Shown: positions 52,543-60,872, counted from the first letter of the stretch. The stretch is 60,872 nucleotides of DNA from Vibrio furnissii CIP 102972 (GCF_000176175.1 NZ_ACZP01000023.1:1-60872); one strand, 5' to 3'. Translations and numbers: made by a program. Notes: generated by a model from the letters alone, not told the origin.

Positions 52543-53764
52543 TTATACACGATGAGGAGCCGGTATCCGCAGTACCTGTGAAATTCTTTTCATCCCTGCT
52601 GTCAGCATACTCCGTGGGCAGGCCAGATTTAACCGGATATATCCGTCTCCATTGTCGACAAACAGCAAGCCCCCTTCAAGAAGGACCCCTGACTCCCGGG
52701 CAAAATACAGCGATAAATCCTCACCTGCGGTGTCGGGCAGGTAGCGGCTAATATCTATCCAGGCCAGATATGTCCCTTCGGGGATCGAGAACCTGGTTTC
52801 GGGTAAATAGCTTTTGAGATAGTCGTGCAGGTACTGGAAATTGCCGTCAATATATTCCCTCAGATGGACAAGCCAGTCATCACATTCACTCCACGCCGCT
52901 TTGTTTGCTGCCAGGCTCAGTGGAGAGATGAACTCGTCGTGTCTGAGACGCCACTCGCTTCTGACACCGGGATCCGGAATAATGATATTTGCCAACAAAT
53001 TCCCGGCCAGATTGAATGTTTTACTCGAGGACATGCAGGTAATAATGCGTGTAGAATCAGGGAAAAGAGAGGCGGCCGGTGTATGACCGATACCGCTTCG
53101 GGACAGGTCGCAGTGAATTTCGTCAGATATCACCCAGATGTCATTGGCCAGGCAAATTTCAATAATCCGCTTAAGTTCATCAGGCCGCCAGACTCGTCCG
53201 GTCGGGTTATGCGGATTACACAGGAAAAGAATTTTCACACGTAAATCGGCCTGACTGGCTTTGCGTGCAAAGTCTTCCCAGTCAGGTTCCCAGCCGCCTG
53301 CTGATTTTTTAACGCCGAGTACACCACGCGACGCTGACTGTATTCACCCGCCTTTTTAAACGGGCCATATGAAGGCGTCATAATAAGAATACTGTCATCC
53401 ATGTCGGTCAGAAGCGGGACGAGACGGTTCAGCGCGGGAATAATGCCCGGAGACAGCACAATGTCTTCCGTTTTGAAACGGTGACCATATTGTCGCTCAC
53501 ACCAGCTGCCAAAGATCTCATAGTATTCTTCGTCGTAGATTTTAGTGTAGCCGAGTATTTTCTATCCAGACGGTCTCTGATGGCCTGAAGAATCGGCTCT
53601 GGTGTGGCAAAAGCCATGTCAGCAACCCAGAGGTTGATTAGCCCTTCTGCCGGATACCGCATTGCAAATTCGGACTGTCCCGAAAACAGGTATTCCCGCC
53701 AGCCGTCCACGGTGAGACTGTCTGTTTTCTCTCTGCTTACGTACTCATCAAAATCATATTTCAT
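52543..53764 (-). pseudogene. MalY/PatB-like aminotransferase (cystathionine beta-lyase), two frameshifts
   Basis: Three frames join into one class II PLP enzyme of about 400 residues. Part 1 from ATG 53764 (INLWVADMAFATPEPILQAI) shifts near 53560. Part 2 (TEDIVLSPGIIPALNRLV) shifts near 53320. Part 3 holds ILFLCNPHNPTGRVW, DEIHCDL and the PLP Lys in MSSSKTFNLAG. Two lesions make the gene inactive, unless they are sequencing errors. Such enzymes cleave C-S bonds of cysteine conjugates, fitting a thiol/electrophile cassette. Confidence 0.85.
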
Positions 53765-53903
53765 TTCATAAACCTGCCTTAGGTGTAGTCAGAAACGTCG
53801 ACCTCAGTATTACTGTCAGTCTGATGCCGGAGCGGGAAAACTGGCTCGTGTGATTAACATAAGAGAATCATCACAACTGCATGAATTAATTGCGTTATTA
53901 AGG

Positions 53904-54749
53904 TTATCTCGCCTTTGTCATCGACTGACGGGGGGATTTCTCGCGTGTCACCATCACAATGCCAGTCAGCACCGCCAGGGCAGAAAATATCGTTCTGACC
54001 GTCAGTGATTCATCCAGGAATACCACACCCCCTAGCATTGCCAGACAGGGAACGCTGAGCTGAAGGGTACTGGCGGTGATAGAGCCGAGAGAGGGTAAAA
54101 GGGTATACCACAATACATATGCACCGGACAGCAATGACAAAGCAATGCCCGCAGCATCATAGTGACCCTGCTTCATAAACAGCAACGAAAGAGCGAGAGC
54201 CATCGGCGTGGCGAGTACAAAATTTGCCGCCGTTGAAGCCCCGGCCGCCTGGCCCGCCCTCCCCCTGACGGAATAGGCGGCCCAGGCTAATCCGGCAACG
54301 ATCATCATAAGTGCACTGTAAAGCGGCGGTGCCTTCGCCCCGGGTAACAGCAGGGCAGCAATTCCTGCCAGAGCAATAACTAAACCGCAAGCCCGCATAA
54401 CGGAGAGTGATTCCCCTTTAAATAATCCGTGGATCACCATCGCAAACTGTACGGCACCAAAAAGTAACAGCGCACCTGCCCCGGTATCGAGATGGATATA
54501 GGCGACAGAGAAGAGCACTGCGTACACCATGAGGTAAAATCCGCTCAGCGGACGCCACAGCGATAATGTAGTTTTTGCGTGATAAAACAAGAAAGGTGAC
54601 AGGACGAGTGCACCACTGGCCAGCCTGAGGCTGCTGAATGAAAGGGTATCAATGTGGCCTCCCTGCAGGGCCAGACGGCACAGAATAGAGTTTGCAGCAA
54701 ACGCCAGCATTGCCAGGGATATTTTAAGAATGAGCGCGCAATTGGCCAT
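53904..54749 (-). CDS. EamA/DMT-family exporter
   Basis: 281 residues, about ten membrane helices in two EamA repeats (ILCRLALQGGHIDTLSFSSL and LPSLGSITASTLQLSVPCLAMLGGV). Probable efflux of amino acids or thiol metabolites. Its promoter carries operator 4, about 30 bp upstream of the start. Confidence 0.88.
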   Translation of the reverse strand: MANCALILKISLAMLAFAANSILCRLALQGGHIDTLSFSSLRLASGALVLSPFLFYHAKTTLSLWRPLSGFYLMVYAVLFSVAYIHLDTGAGALLLFGAVQFAMVIHGLFKGESLSVMRACGLVIALAGIAALLLPGAKAPPLYSALMMIVAGLAWAAYSVRGRAGQAAGASTAANFVLATPMALALSLLFMKQGHYDAAGIALSLLSGAYVLWYTLLPSLGSITASTLQLSVPCLAMLGGVVFLDESLTVRTIFSALAVLTGIVMVTREKSPRQSMTKAR

Positions 54750-54779
54750 TCAGTGAGACCTCATAAAACTCTTGTAAAC

Positions 54780-54795
54780 TACCATCTAGTTGGTA
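54780..54795. promoter_or_regulatory. CTAG-centred operator 4 (eamA promoter)
   Basis: TACCATCTAGTTGGTA: the same CTAG centre with ACCA/TGGT arms as operators 1 and 3. Confidence 0.65.
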
Positions 54796-54989
54796 GCATA
54801 GCATAAGTGATCACCGAACAGGAAGCAATAATCAGCTTTCAAACTGGAAGGTGAGGACAGGCATTCGGAATGAATTCTGTTTCACATCCCCAGTAGAGGA
54901 AGGAAAACGCGTAATGCCAGATGCAGAGCAGAAGATTATTTTTCCCTGCGATCAAACATATGAAATCAGTTTAAGACCTGGAATATCCT

Positions 54990-55742
54990 ATGAAAAAACT
55001 AAAATTTACGTTCAAAAATGCGGCTGGTGAAGAACTGGCCGGATTGCTTGAACTTCCTGAAAATCCTAAAGCGTTTGCGCTGTTAGCTCATTGTTTTACG
55101 TGTGGCAAAGACCTCAAAGGCGCGGCGCGTATTGCGCGGAAACTGACAGAGAATGCTATCGCCGTTCTCCGGTTTGATTTTACTGGTCTGGGAAACAGCG
55201 AAGGGGATTTTTCCAACACCAACTTCTCATCCAATATTTCGGACCTGCTTTGCGCGGTAGATTATCTCCGCCGACAGTACGAAGCGCCTTCTTTGCTCAT
55301 CGGCCATAGCCTGGGGGGATCGGCCATTCTGTCTATTGCCGGCGAAGTTCCTGAGGCAAAGGCCGTTGTCACCATAGGATCACCCGGAGAACTGACACAC
55401 GTAAAACGTCTTTTTAAGGATGATGTTGAAAACATTAACCAGCATGGAGCCTATCCCGTTGAGCTGGCCGGGCGGGTATTTACCTTAAAGAAACAGATGC
55501 TGGACAATATTCAGGAACACAAAATCGCTCATAAGGTGTTCGCCATGAACAAGCCTCTGCTTATTTTTCATGCGACTGAAGATGATACTGTGTTAATTGA
55601 GCAGGCCGAAAAAATATTCAAAGCAGCAAAGCATCCCAAGAGTTTCATTTCGTTGGGTAAGGCGGATCACCTTCTGACTCATGCTCAGGATGCTGAATAC
55701 GTTGCCGATATCATTATATCGTGGAGCGAATGTTACCTATAA
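54990..55742 (+). CDS. Alpha/beta hydrolase
   Basis: 250 residues. Oxyanion segment AHCFTCGKDLKGA, nucleophile in LLIGHSLGGSAIL, Asp in HATEDDTV and His in GKADHLLT. Closely follows the pattern of the hydrolase domain found fused to OsmC in bifunctional proteins, and an OsmC gene opens this same cassette. ATG preceded only by AATATCCT, so the ribosome site is weak. Confidence 0.88.
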   Translation: MKKLKFTFKNAAGEELAGLLELPENPKAFALLAHCFTCGKDLKGAARIARKLTENAIAVLRFDFTGLGNSEGDFSNTNFSSNISDLLCAVDYLRRQYEAPSLLIGHSLGGSAILSIAGEVPEAKAVVTIGSPGELTHVKRLFKDDVENINQHGAYPVELAGRVFTLKKQMLDNIQEHKIAHKVFAMNKPLLIFHATEDDTVLIEQAEKIFKAAKHPKSFISLGKADHLLTHAQDAEYVADIIISWSECYL

Positions 55743-55852
55743 ACAGAGTAAATGCGTTCAAACTCGTAGCGCAGAGGGCGATTTTCTGCAGAGATCGGAC
55801 GCTGTTTATGCTGGACTGATTTTGCGATAAAGGCTTAGGCCGATGCATACAG

Positions 55853-56097
55853 GCGGGGCTGAATAAGGGTGAGGCCCTTGGGCGAGCATCCTTCATGCAC
55901 CGGCTGAATGAAATCAGGGATCTGGGGGTGGGAGGATCAGCGTTACCACGCCACCGGCGCTGACACTACATACGGCGGCGATAACACTCTGGAATACGGT
56001 TTATATAGAAAGAACCATTGAGCCGCTTAAGCAAAAAGGAGTCCCTGTTAATGAACTGCTGGTCTCTCATCCTTCTCCACTGCTGTACAAAATATAG
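55853..56097 (+). pseudogene. Relic of a second Tn3-family tnpA 3' end
   Basis: AGLNKGEALGRASFMHRLNE, then, after a frameshift, TAAITLWNTVYIERTIEPLK and VNELLVSHPSP, align with the C-terminus of the left tnpA (AGLNKGEARNALARAVFLHR…). A deletion then joins it to LLYKI and the stop in the right terminal repeat. It is inverted relative to the left tnpA, so the right end comes from a different, related element. Confidence 0.85.
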
Positions 56098-56215
56098 TCT
56101 TAGCGTGGGATAATTTCCGTTTTCTAAGCGGACCCCTTATTGCTCAACAAATCTGTAAACTTTCTTAAATCACAATTATATGATGCGCTAAGTTTACTAA
56201 GATAATCAGTATTTT

Positions 56216-57289
56216 ATGATCATAAAAAACGAAATCAGACAAGTTCTATCATTGATTCTGCCAGTTTTATTAACGGCATCTATCGTTTCATACCTTGCGA
56301 CCCTAATGCACCACCTGCCCACAACGCCATTGATGATCGCTTCGATAGGCGCTTCCATTACAATTGTATTCGTTGTGCCAAGTAGTCCTATGGGGAGAAC
56401 TTGGCCTGTTTTGGCAGGCCATCTGCTGCCGGCATTAGTTGGTGTATGTCTTACATCTTTGATAGACGATGCGACAATACTTTGCTTAACGACGATAACG
56501 CTGAGCATTATTACGATGGTTATTTTTAAGTGCGTTCATCCGCCTGGTGTGGCCACAGCACTGGTGCCAGCAATAAGCCAAAGTACGCAGCCAGCAATGG
56601 GACTCTCATTTCTTCTAGATCCGGTATTATTCAATATTATCCCGCTTATCATTTGTGGCTATTTTTACCGTTGGTACCTCAACCACAGGGCATCTAAAAA
56701 AGAGTCATCAGGCTCAACATCAACACTCGCTCACAATAAAAGCTCTATCTTTTTTAGTGAGTTACATGAAACCATTGCAGCGAGAAATGAGTGGCTCGAT
56801 ATCGATGAGAGAACGCTAGACGATATTTTCAAACAGACTCATTTACTTGCGCTGGAACATCGGCATCAAAAATTGACTTGTGAGCATGTAATGACGAGCC
56901 GGTTGATAACATTGAAGCCGAATGACACTATCCATAAAGCATTGGAACTACTTCAGCAGAATCAATTTACGGCTTTACCTGTGGTTGATGATGAGCATGA
57001 GCTTGTGGGGATATTTTCCTTGGTTGACTTTCTAAGAAGTGTTGAGAATAGAAAGTTTGACTCATTTATCGCGCTTTACCTGCACGCAAAGAAAAAAGCC
57101 AAGAAAGAGGTAAGCCAATTTATGAATGCAGCGCCAGTGTTTATGCGCACGGATACCCATATCGCGCGAATGATTCCTCTTCTAACATCAGGGTATCACC
57201 ATATACCTATTGTCGATAATAGAAACCGACTTAAAGGCATGGTGACTCAATCAGACCTCATTGAATTCCTTTACAATATCAAGGCCTAA
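56216..57289 (+). CDS. HPP-family membrane protein with two CBS domains
   Basis: 357 residues. N-terminal HPP domain (about 1-160) with four to five membrane helices and the signature CVHPPGVATALVPAI; then a CBS pair (about 225-350: MTSRLITLKPNDTIHKALEL and FMRTDTHIARMIPLLTSGYH). CBS domains usually bind adenyl nucleotides. HPP proteins are suspected anion (nitrite-like) transporters, not certain. The Tn3-family transposon sits 79 bp upstream, so its promoter may be altered. Confidence 0.85.
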   Translation: MIIKNEIRQVLSLILPVLLTASIVSYLATLMHHLPTTPLMIASIGASITIVFVVPSSPMGRTWPVLAGHLLPALVGVCLTSLIDDATILCLTTITLSIITMVIFKCVHPPGVATALVPAISQSTQPAMGLSFLLDPVLFNIIPLIICGYFYRWYLNHRASKKESSGSTSTLAHNKSSIFFSELHETIAARNEWLDIDERTLDDIFKQTHLLALEHRHQKLTCEHVMTSRLITLKPNDTIHKALELLQQNQFTALPVVDDEHELVGIFSLVDFLRSVENRKFDSFIALYLHAKKKAKKEVSQFMNAAPVFMRTDTHIARMIPLLTSGYHHIPIVDNRNRLKGMVTQSDLIEFLYNIKA

Positions 57290-57358
57290 CGATGCGTTTT
57301 TATAGTGTACAAGCCACTTAAAACCTATTCTTGACGCTGTGAAAGGGCGTTCGATGTT

Positions 57359-58036
57359 TCAAGTTATCCTGTCATCGAAGGGGACATCCAGCCCTAAACT
57401 CTCTTTTGCCCAAATGACGGCCTGAACCCTATTCTTTGCGTTGATTTTTTTGAATAGATTATGCAGATGGGATTTTACGGTATTCAGACTTACGCCAAAA
57501 TGCTCAGCGATTTCAGGGTTCGTTTGTCCTTTCACTAATAATTTAACGACCTCATGCTCACGTTTGGTCAGCACGGCGCCTAGCATTCGGCTGGAGAGCA
57601 CAGGGATATTGCTGCGAAAATGTAGGATATAGTCCTGAGAGAGTTGCCTGGACAGCCACATTTCACCTTGCATGATTTTATGGGTGCCTTGCAAAATCTT
57701 GTCAATATAGTCATCGGCATAAAACACCCCATACAAATTGGGCCACTTGAATAAGTACGCCACGCTGATGTCTCTCGGGCAGTTAATCAGTATTTCTTTG
57801 GCGTGTAAGCCTATCTGATATTTGATGTTGTAGTAGTTGTTCTCGAACTCATCCGTAATGTGGGCAAAATCAATAAAAATGTATTTTGCGCAGGTACTTT
57901 TCTCGATGCTCAACTGGCTGAAACGTTGTAATTCAACCGACAGAGGAAGGCTTCGCCCCAGAGTTTCTTTGAGCATGGTCGACGTAAGGCTTTCTTCTGA
58001 AAAAAGCAGGGCGTTCTGGATGCCTGGATAGTTCAT
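57359..58036 (-). CDS. LuxR-family regulator of the CsgD/VpsT type
   Basis: 225 residues. Unorthodox receiver (about 1-145) and a C-terminal LuxR helix-turn-helix (about 155-215, LTKREHEVVKLLVKGQTNPEIAEHFGVSLNTVKSHL). Between them GEMWLSRQLSQDYI matches the W[FLM][TS]R motif by which VpsT-type proteins bind cyclic-di-GMP. Likely biofilm or matrix regulator responding to cyclic-di-GMP, which the GGDEF-EAL protein at 1247-4540 could influence. Phosphoacceptor Asp not evident. Confidence 0.85.
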   Translation of the reverse strand: MNYPGIQNALLFSEESLTSTMLKETLGRSLPLSVELQRFSQLSIEKSTCAKYIFIDFAHITDEFENNYYNIKYQIGLHAKEILINCPRDISVAYLFKWPNLYGVFYADDYIDKILQGTHKIMQGEMWLSRQLSQDYILHFRSNIPVLSSRMLGAVLTKREHEVVKLLVKGQTNPEIAEHFGVSLNTVKSHLHNLFKKINAKNRVQAVIWAKESLGLDVPFDDRIT

Positions 58037-58197
58037 GGGTACCTTTCGATATAGGCAATAAGTTGTCTATTACTCTACCGCGATGATTTTGTGTCTCAAG
58101 AGGGATGTGGCGAATTGTGATAACCGTCAACGTAGCAATAAAACACTCACCCATGGAAAGAGGGGGCGTCCGTGTTGTCATCGCCTGGTTATGGCAT

Positions 58198-58425
58198 TCA
58201 CAGCTTTAATCGCACGTTAAGCTCTCCTGACACTCCCTTTGAATTAGGACAGTACTGCGTTAACGATATCTCCATGGCTTTAAGAAGAGCAATGTAGATG
58301 TCTTCCGCTTGCTCGTAACTGATAGCGTTGCTGTCGATGGAGAGTATGGTTTCACCCCTCAGAGAGAAATGGTACTGAAGACCATCGAGGCTGAAGGTCG
58401 GGGCCAACTGATTATTTGTTTTCAT
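58198..58425 (-). CDS. Hypothetical protein (75 aa)
   Basis: Small soluble protein, QYHFSLRGETILSIDSNAI then an amphipathic helix (EQAEDIYIALLKAMEISL). Weak ribosome site. Upstream of the VpsT-like gene on the same strand. No family recognised. Confidence 0.5.
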   Translation of the reverse strand: MKTNNQLAPTFSLDGLQYHFSLRGETILSIDSNAISYEQAEDIYIALLKAMEISLTQYCPNSKGVSGELNVRLKL

Positions 58426-58623
58426 CGCGAATCTTCACATAGTTGCTGTATACCTTAACTTTAGTATTAGAAATGACAATACGCCACATTATGCTTATCA
58501 GCTTCAGACCAAAGAGTGAGAGCAGCCGTCACGTCACGCGGTCTGAAAGCCAGCGGCATGGTGCATTGTTATTGCGAGTAAAAGGGGGTTAAATGAGGGC
58601 TTCTTTGGCTCTTACGAACACGT

Positions 58624-59205
58624 ATGAAACACGATAGCGATTACTACTCACAACTGGCAGCGTTAGTGTGCCATGCATTGCTTCATCTTTTTATGGAAGT
58701 CTCCGCGACACCTCGGTTTGTGCCTGTCTCAAAGCGAAACGACATATTGGTTCGCCATCTCAAGCACAAGTTGAACGCGCGCCACGGTCATCAGTTCAAA
58801 AAGGACATCAAAGCCATGATTCAGTTAGGGCGCAGCCTTAACGGCAATTTAGAAGCCAAGCTTTTAAGCCTACATGACAGCATGACCATGGCGAATACGA
58901 CCGATATGGCTAAGTTGCATGCTTTATTGCTGTATCTGAATGAGAGGCTGGGAGTAGAGTCCGAAGTCTTTCTTGAAGGACAAGAACCGAGTCCGGACAT
59001 CCTCTATATGCTGGAAGAGCAAATCCAACACGGCTTCAACGACCACAAGCAGCAAGTGGCACCGCTGTCGATGTTGCTTCAATCGGACCAAGCGCACCGA
59101 CTTGAGTCTGTGGTGAATGAGCATGGTGGCTTTATTGCGGAAACCAAGGAATGGAACGCGGACACTCAGCAGCTCCACCTGCTGCTGCATCCTTTGAGAG
59201 GTTGA
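58624..59205 (+). CDS. Hypothetical protein (193 aa)
   Basis: Helical, soluble: YYSQLAALVCHALLHLFMEV at the start, LARHGHQ-like basic middle, then LHALLLYLNERLG and a His/Gln-rich end (QQLHLLLHPLRG). No motif recognised. Confidence 0.6.
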   Translation: MKHDSDYYSQLAALVCHALLHLFMEVSATPRFVPVSKRNDILVRHLKHKLNARHGHQFKKDIKAMIQLGRSLNGNLEAKLLSLHDSMTMANTTDMAKLHALLLYLNERLGVESEVFLEGQEPSPDILYMLEEQIQHGFNDHKQQVAPLSMLLQSDQAHRLESVVNEHGGFIAETKEWNADTQQLHLLLHPLRG

Positions 59206-59232
59206 TGCTAAAGGCGCAAAAACGTATTCAGG

Positions 59233-59496
59233 CTAAATCGCATAGTCTGGTGAAATGTCTTCAATTTTCATCAAATGAACATCGACTTCGGAGAGCCGAG
59301 CAAAGGTGGGCTCATCTGAGGGTTGTTCGACAATATGGACGATATTGGCCACCCGATAACACCCAGCGCTGGGTGCCTTGAAGAACACCGTTTCATCCAG
59401 TTTCGGCAATAGCGGAGTGGTATTGTCGACAGACGTAATTCGATTTCGGATAGATAGCGTGCCATCGGGCGCGACTTCATAAAAGTTAACAATCAT
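59233..59496 (-). CDS. Hypothetical protein (87 aa)
   Basis: MIVNFYEVAPDGTLSIRNRI followed by DETVFFKAPSAGCYRVANIV, a beta-rich pattern. Convergent with the 193-aa gene. No family recognised. Confidence 0.5.
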   Translation of the reverse strand: MIVNFYEVAPDGTLSIRNRITSVDNTTPLLPKLDETVFFKAPSAGCYRVANIVHIVEQPSDEPTFARLSEVDVHLMKIEDISPDYAI

Positions 59497-59670
59497 GCGC
59501 TTCTCTGGGGTTGTTCAGTGAATGTCCTGTACTAAAACAAAGTGGCAGAATAATCAATGCCATGATTGTAAAACTGACAAGTAGGTCCTCTCGAACTACC
59601 CTTAAGTGGTTATGCTGCCTCTATTGTCCACCTCAGTATTACGGCCAACGTTGCGGCGGATTTTTAACGA

Positions 59671-59946
59671 GTGCCCATGCAATGTGAGAGATGTGAGATG
59701 AAAGAAAGAGTCTACCATGAGGCGCTGCTGGTTATTCAGGCGCTGGTTGCGCCTGACACTCGGTATCCCGCGGCTTTTTGCACGAGAGACTTTATCCAGC
59801 AATGCCAGCTTTGTGGGATGTCCGGGAGCGTTAGCCTGTCCGACGCGAATAGGTTGTTGCGCGAACTGGCTCAAAGGAACGATGCGGTGTGGCAAGGCTG
59901 CCAATTTGACCCTGACTGCAACTTAAGTTGGAACTATCGCCGCTGA
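59671..59946 (+). CDS. Hypothetical protein (up to 91 aa)
   Basis: The ORF opens MPMQCERCEMKERVYHEALL. The start could also be the internal Met at 59698. Helical; Cys pairs CERC and CQLC could bind metal if the longer form is made. No family recognised. Confidence 0.5.
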   Translation: MPMQCERCEMKERVYHEALLVIQALVAPDTRYPAAFCTRDFIQQCQLCGMSGSVSLSDANRLLRELAQRNDAVWQGCQFDPDCNLSWNYRR

Positions 59947-60060
59947 ACCAATTGACGAATCCATGTTCCGCGCGGTTTGTTTCACCAGAGTCATTAGGAC
60001 ATGAGTCACATTTCCGCATCTCCGTTCATCGTGTCATGCACGTTTGCCTATACTGAGGGA

Positions 60061-60144
60061 ATAGAGGCCCTACCCAACCTCTATAATGTAAGTATCACGA
60101 TTGATAAACCCTCAAAGCAGCCGCCGTTTGGCGGCTCTTTTTTC
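60061..60144 (+). ncRNA. Candidate small RNA with terminator
   Basis: A -10-like TATACT at 60049-60054 precedes an ORF-free stretch of about 84 nt. It opens with a stem ATAGAGG/CCTCTAT (60061-60067, 60078-60084) with a C-rich loop and ends with a strong Rho-independent terminator (GCCGCC, GTTT, GGCGGC, then TCTTTTTT, 60120-60144). The size and layout of a trans-acting small RNA; expression is inferred. Confidence 0.45.
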
Positions 60145-60262
60145 AATGACTAAGCGCACAGTTCTCTCGCCATTCTTCCAAAATTGATTTACGAACAGAA
60201 CGTCGTTCGTTTACAGTTAAGCATAACCACATCACGACCGACATGGATGTAAGAGGTGAACC

Positions 60263-60475
60263 ATGATGCACAGCCATGCTGACAGTTGGGACCGATACCA
60301 TGCTGCCTGCGAACGCCTGGCACTGCTCGAAGCCAGCTATAACCATACGCAGCACCGTTATCTTCAAGGTCAGGTTTCTCAGGAAGTGTACGAACTGGCG
60401 TGGAGTCTGAAACTCTCGGCAGAGCGACAAGTCCAAATTTTACGTCACCAGCTCGCGATGGAAGTTTGCGGCTGA
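60263..60475 (+). CDS. Hypothetical protein (70 aa)
   Basis: ATG after AAGAGGTGAACC. Entirely helical, likely coiled coil: SWDRYHAACERLALLEASYN then YELAWSLKLSAERQVQILRH. 22 bp before the next gene, probable operon. Confidence 0.65.
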   Translation: MMHSHADSWDRYHAACERLALLEASYNHTQHRYLQGQVSQEVYELAWSLKLSAERQVQILRHQLAMEVCG

Positions 60476-60497
60476 GAGCAGAACGAAGGAGTCACTG

Positions 60498-60872
60498 ATG
60501 GCCCCCGTATCAACGTCAACTCAATCCGAATCGTCACGCACCATGGACCAGGCTGCTTTTATCTCGGCGGCGGAGTCCAAAATGCACACCGCACGGTATC
60601 AGAACATCTCGCTGGTGCTTGCCATTAAGCCCGCCAGTCTGGATCCCAGAGCGTTTGACGTTTTCCACAAAGTCATGCAAACCGTGAAAAGTGCTCAGGT
60701 GGTCGGGAATCTGAATCAGAATTTCCTGTTGGTCTACGTGTGCGAACCGATATGCATTAGCCAAAACCAGGCCCGCGCGATTCATTTCAGCATTCGTCAT
60801 TTCTTTTCTGAAGTGAAGCAGGCCGATGAGCGCATGTATCGGTTTTTAATTTCCGGGAAAGTTGGTGTGTCG
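60498..60872 (+). CDS. Hypothetical protein, runs off the right edge
   Basis: ATG 60498 follows AAGGAGTCACTG. 125 codons are open to the window edge: MAPVSTSTQSESSRTMDQAA, then YQNISLVLAIKPASLDPRAF and NQARAIHFSIRHFFSEVKQA. Soluble mixed alpha/beta. No family recognised from the visible part. Confidence 0.65.
   Translation, partial: MAPVSTSTQSESSRTMDQAAFISAAESKMHTARYQNISLVLAIKPASLDPRAFDVFHKVMQTVKSAQVVGNLNQNFLLVYVCEPICISQNQARAIHFSIRHFFSEVKQADERMYRFLISGKVGVS

Larger units (their letters stand above)
43502..56136. mobile_element. Complete Tn3-family transposon carrying a stress-response cassette
   Basis: 12,635 bp. Terminal inverted repeats of 40 bp (43502-43541 and 56097-56136) differ at one base. 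The 5-bp duplication TTATT flanks it exactly (43497-43501 and 56137-56141), proving it moved as one unit. Left: intact tnpA, res and tnpR. Cargo 47.4-55.7 kb has higher GC and a more enterobacterial look than the backbone. Right: relic of a second, inverted tnpA end. Confidence 0.95.

Noticed and set aside
60143..60436. 97-codon minus-strand ORF
   Set aside because: Overlaps the candidate small RNA terminator and is antisense to the better supported 70-aa gene with a good ribosome site.

Overview
The window reads as part of a large mobile plasmid, or a plasmid-like mobile region, from a marine gamma-proteobacterium. The backbone looks most like Vibrionaceae or Shewanella, but the host cannot be fixed from sequence alone. 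Reasons for 'plasmid': an iteron origin with a Rep_3-type initiator (23.5-25.0 kb), a P1-like parA/parB pair with candidate centromere sites (28-36 kb), two toxin-antitoxin pairs, several serine recombinases, a possible MobI-like gene, and a bet/exo/cobS/DUF3150 recombination block of the kind known from SXT/R391 ICEs and IncA/C-type plasmids. I saw no rRNA, tRNA or CRISPR array.

Layout. 1-0.9 kb: edge of an IS1634-family element and a small ORF. 1.2-6.2 kb: a GAF/PAS/GGDEF/EAL protein and an Aer-like chemotaxis receptor. 6.2-9.9 kb: integrase relic, broken helicase gene, MobI-like gene, frameshifted secreted-protein gene. 9.9-12.7 kb: mosaic of IS3, IS21 and IS903-like (IS5 family) fragments. 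12.7-20.1 kb: a minus-strand operon with Bet, YqaJ exonuclease, CobS-like AAA+ ATPase, DUF3150 protein and several tiny membrane proteins. Nine of its gene junctions carry the same unusual RNA element. 20.1-21.2 kb: intact IS903-like copy. 21.2-25.0 kb: two serine recombinases, YefM/ParE-type module, oriV and rep. 26-28.7 kb: AAA ATPase, exported protein, YdjM-like membrane protein, phosphoribosyltransferase-like protein. 29-32.5 kb: LysR, YfcC-family transporter and aspartoacylase (putative N-acetylaspartate use). 32.6-33.7 kb: IS903-like copy with a stop mutation. 34-36.3 kb: parB/parA. 36.5-41.1 kb: decayed Tn3-family transposon with ParDE. 41.5-43.3 kb: IS903-like stub and an IS3-family element. 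43.5-56.1 kb: a complete Tn3-family transposon with 40-bp inverted repeats and a TTATT target duplication, carrying an OsmC/TetR/AhpD/thioredoxin/Old Yellow Enzyme/FrnE/SDR/EamA/hydrolase stress cassette. 56.2-60.9 kb: HPP-CBS membrane protein, VpsT/CsgD-like regulator, hypothetical genes and a candidate small RNA.

Most notable: (1) nine covarying RNA elements in the recombination operon. In each, a two-tier stem-loop overlaps a second helix that uses the loop and 3' flank. In five copies that second helix runs into a U-tract about 20-27 nt before the next start codon. This looks like serial conditional termination (attenuation or antitermination). (2) One shared CTAG-centred operator at four promoters of the transposon cargo, implying a TetR regulon inside a transposon. 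(3) A repeated palindrome near and inside parB, a candidate parS.
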